A stretch of 64,000 nucleotides of DNA from Treponema medium (GTDB lineage Bacteria; Spirochaetota; Spirochaetia; Treponematales; Treponemataceae), in NCBI RefSeq assembly GCF_017161265.1, contig NZ_CP031393.1, forward strand, positions 1,240,001-1,304,000. Direction: 5' to 3'. Position numbers and translations under genes: made by a program. The notes beneath the pieces were generated by a model, which was not told where the DNA came from, ran no database searches, and saw only the letters and a program-made list of their open reading frames with translations. Positions 62,066 to 64,000 of the stretch are shown here, piece by piece; position 1 is the stretch's first letter; every line of letters begins with the position of its first letter.

Positions 62066-63313
62066 ATGACATTACAAGAATCATTTGAGAACATTAAAGA
62101 CGAAAGAATCGAAAGATGCAAGAAACACAATCTCGTCGATATATTAATGCTTGTGTTTGTGGGAGTATTGTGCGGGTATAAAAGTATAGAAGGTATAACT
62201 TCGGCAGCCGCAATAAGTCTGCCTCGTTAACCGATGAGTTTGCCTTTCGGTAAACATCACAGATTATAGGTACGCTATCGCGTACTAATTCAGCATCCTC
62301 TAAAATGTATATTTTATTCGGCTGCTGAATTTTAAGGAACAAATACAATTTTATGCGACATTAAGCGAACAAACCCTCAAAAAATATCTGAAACTGAAAA
62401 ATGGCATCCCCAGCAGCGACACGATTCTGCGCGTACTTGCAAGAATTGATGCAAAGCAGCTTGAAAAAGTATTCATAGAATATGCACGAGAGACATTCGG
62501 CAAGCATATTGCACAAAATGAAGTATTGGCGATTGATGGGAAAACCATCCGGCGCTCTGAATATGCACCGACAGGCGAAGATAAAAAACCGCATAAAGCT
62601 GCTCATGTTGTTTCGGCTCAGGGCGTACTCTCTGGGTGTGTGTTTTGGGCAGGTGAAAACAGAAGAAAAATCAAATGAAATCACCGCCATTCCTGAACTT
62701 CTGGATCTGTTAGACTTAAAAGGGATGATTATTACTATAGATGCGATGGGTTGCCAGAAAAAAATCGTTGAGAAAATAGCAGAAAAGGAAGCGGAGTATG
62801 TCATTTCTCTGAAAGGAAATCAGCAATCGATCCATCGGGATGTAAAAGAGTTTTTTGAGCACCCTTGTGATGACGCTTATTGTCAGTATTACAATATTCA
62901 GCGTGGAGAATATAGCCTTGAAATTGGACACGGACGAATTGAAAAACGCACCTGTTATCTTTGCGGGAATATTGATTGGCTTTCTTCAAAAAGATGAATG
63001 GAAGAATCTCAATGGCGTTGGAATGCTCGTGTGCGAAAGAACGGTAAAGAAGACTGGGAAGAAATCCGTTGAACAAAGATATTTTTTGACCTCACTGACA
63101 GATGTGCACAAGGCAGCATTTGCGATGAGGGCTCATTGGGGGATAGAAAATAACCTGCATTGGGTTCTCGATGCAATTCTCGATGAGGATTATTGTCTTG
63201 TGCGGAAAGACAATGCGGCAGCAAACTTAAGCGTCTTACGAAAAATTGTCTTGAATATACTCAAACAGGTTGATTTTTCGGATATCGTAAAAGCAAAGAA
63301 AATGCTCCTATAA
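62066..63313 (+). pseudogene. ISAs1-family transposase, multiple frameshifts
   Basis: Pieces of one DDE transposase are readable in order: MTLQESFENIKDERIERCKK; LKLKNGIPSSDTILRVLARI; EVLAIDGKTIRRS; LDLKGMIITIDAMGCQKK, where the second acidic residue lies; EYVISLKGNQQSIHRDVKEF; KSVEQRYFLTSL; AMRAHWGIENNLHWVLDAIL. The reading frame changes at about 62200-62340 (insertion), near 62670 and near 62940-62990. The family is H-repeat/ISAs1. It cannot make a full protein as written. Confidence 0.88.
62201..62329. mobile_element. Small inverted-repeat insertion inside the transposase
   Basis: TCGGCAGCCGCAATAA at the left and TTATTCGGCTGCTGA at the right are imperfect inverted repeats. The transposase reading (GYKSIEGIT before, FYATLSEQ after) is interrupted exactly here. 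It looks like a MITE-sized nested insertion without coding capacity. Confidence 0.55.
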
Positions 63314-63597
63314 ATTCGACAACCGCAGCCTTTATTAAAAGGCGAGGATTGGCGAATTGCCGCACTTTTGCAATGAAATGAAAAAGTGCAATCAATAGAC
63401 GATGTTTGCCAAATGGCAAACTCGGCATTACAATAAGCCGTACCATCTGGGCGGCTTATTGTAATAGCGCTTCTCCATAAGCAGCACCTATGCAACAAAC
63501 GAGAAGATTGCCTCGATAGAGTATTGCTCTCGTTATAATGCGGAATCCCTGTTCTGCTTACCTTGACTATTATACCCTGTAAAGTTAAAATGTTAAT

Positions 63598-64000
63598 ATG
63601 AAAGATACATTGATAGATAGTGCCGTCCGCAAGATTCCGGATTTTCCTAAGAAGGGAATTTTGTTTTATGATATTACGGGGCTTCTGATAAATCCTGAAG
63701 CGTTTCACTATTGTTTGGATAAGCTTACGGGCTTTTATAAGGATGAAAAAATCGATGCGGTTGCAGCGATCGAATCGCGCGGTTTTATTTTTGCGGCTCC
63801 CTTTGCTGATAGGCTCGGTATTCCGTTGATTCTTATCAGAAAGAAGGGAAAGCTGCCGGGTGAAACCTATTCCTGTTCTTATGACCTCGAATACGGGCAA
63901 GCAACGATCGAAGTGCACACCTCCGATATACAAAAAGGCCAGCGGATATTGCTGCTCGACGACTTGATTGCAACCGGCGGCACGCTGAATGCGGCGCGGA
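63598..64000 (+). CDS. apt: Adenine phosphoribosyltransferase, 3' end outside window
   Basis: The frame opens at ATG 63598 and runs off the end, so about 134 residues are visible. The N-terminal VRKIPDFPKKGILFYDITGL, the central AIESRGFIFAAP, the basic RKKGKLPGET, and the PRPP-binding loop LLLDDLIATGGT are all diagnostic of APRT, which salvages adenine with PRPP to AMP. The upstream region is short: the IS target duplication ends 36 bases before the start codon. No Shine-Dalgarno is visible, so the IS insertion may have changed its leader or promoter. Confidence 0.95.
   Translation, partial: MKDTLIDSAVRKIPDFPKKGILFYDITGLLINPEAFHYCLDKLTGFYKDEKIDAVAAIESRGFIFAAPFADRLGIPLILIRKKGKLPGETYSCSYDLEYGQATIEVHTSDIQKGQRILLLDDLIATGGTLNAAR

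Larger units (their letters stand above)
61983..63551 (+). mobile_element. ISAs1-family insertion sequence, decayed
   Basis: Terminal inverted repeats CAGGGATTCCGCATTATAA (61983-62001) and its complement (63533-63551) bound 1569 bases. The 10-base target duplication TTCTGCTTAC is intact on both sides (61973-61982 and 63552-63561). The transposase inside is broken, and a ~130-base insertion lies within it. Intact ends and target duplication show a fairly recent insertion despite the dead transposase. Confidence 0.9.

Noticed and set aside
63190-63933. 247-codon minus-strand frame across the IS end and apt
   Set aside because: It crosses the IS boundary and lies opposite the conserved apt coding sequence, so it is fortuitous.

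Overview
The window is chromosomal DNA of a spirochaete of the genus Treponema, most likely an oral species of the T. vincentii/T. medium type (inference). The reasons are the repertoire (a murC-yicC-cmk-mutY cluster, Trep_Strep ECF transporter, LplABC-type sugar importer, arginine deiminase pathway, FGE-fold lipoproteins), the spirochaetal lipoboxes and the many hairpin-rich intergenic repeats. Most genes have moderate GC. Several stretches are clearly AT-rich and look acquired: 2.2-2.9, 32.4-35.3 and 60.8-62.0 kb.

Layout. 0-7 kb: 3' part of secA, a CmpB-like membrane protein, then murC-yicC-cmk-mutY on the minus strand. 7-7.7 kb: a repeat cluster, then tRNA-Arg. 7.9-14.3 kb: MATE pump, epimerase with a zinc-ribbon tail, steroid-reductase-like membrane protein, nth, metallophosphoesterase, an unknown protein, a hemerythrin. 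14.4-17.1 kb: a large lipoprotein with Big_2 domains and a C-terminal FGE/C-type-lectin domain whose last ~120 bases have the composition of a diversity-generating retroelement (DGR) variable region. 17.1-18.4 kb: hairpin repeats and tRNA-Lys, -Leu and -Gly. 18.4-21.6 kb: tig-clpP-clpX. 21.8-24 kb: DoxX-like protein and murE. 24.1-32.1 kb: a carbohydrate locus (membrane AraC regulator, methyltransferase, LplABC-type importer, GH29 fucosidase). 32.4-35.3 kb: a solitary SF2 helicase with a possible nuclease tail. 35.4-39.1 kb: TetR regulator and ECF transporter. 39.3-46.4 kb: GH114 enzyme, methyltransferase, CPBP protease, monoglyceride-lipase-like hydrolase, GH20 enzyme, B3/B4 protein. 46.4-52.1 kb: frameshifted lepA, a DUF58 pair, argS. 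52.3-57.5 kb: arcA-argF-arcC-arcD. 57.5-60 kb: lipoprotein and murD. 60-63.6 kb: a lipoprotein behind a promoter with a poly-G spacer, a broken small gene, an unknown AT-rich gene and a decayed ISAs1-type element with a 10-bp target duplication. 63.6 kb to the end: start of apt.

How genes fit together. The deiminase pathway turns arginine into ornithine, ammonia and ATP. Ornithine is the diamino acid reported for several treponemal peptidoglycans, so it may feed the MurC/MurD/MurE pathway encoded here (inference). The AraC regulator, importer and fucosidase form a uptake-and-degradation module.

The most unusual content is non-coding. One dispersed family consists of paired hairpins with conserved loops and linkers but freely varying, self-complementary arms. 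Another is bounded by inverted repeats and carries modules of the first nested inside it. One array of the hairpin modules lies directly behind the DGR-like variable region. No reverse transcriptase or template repeat is visible in the window, so that target would have to be served in trans.
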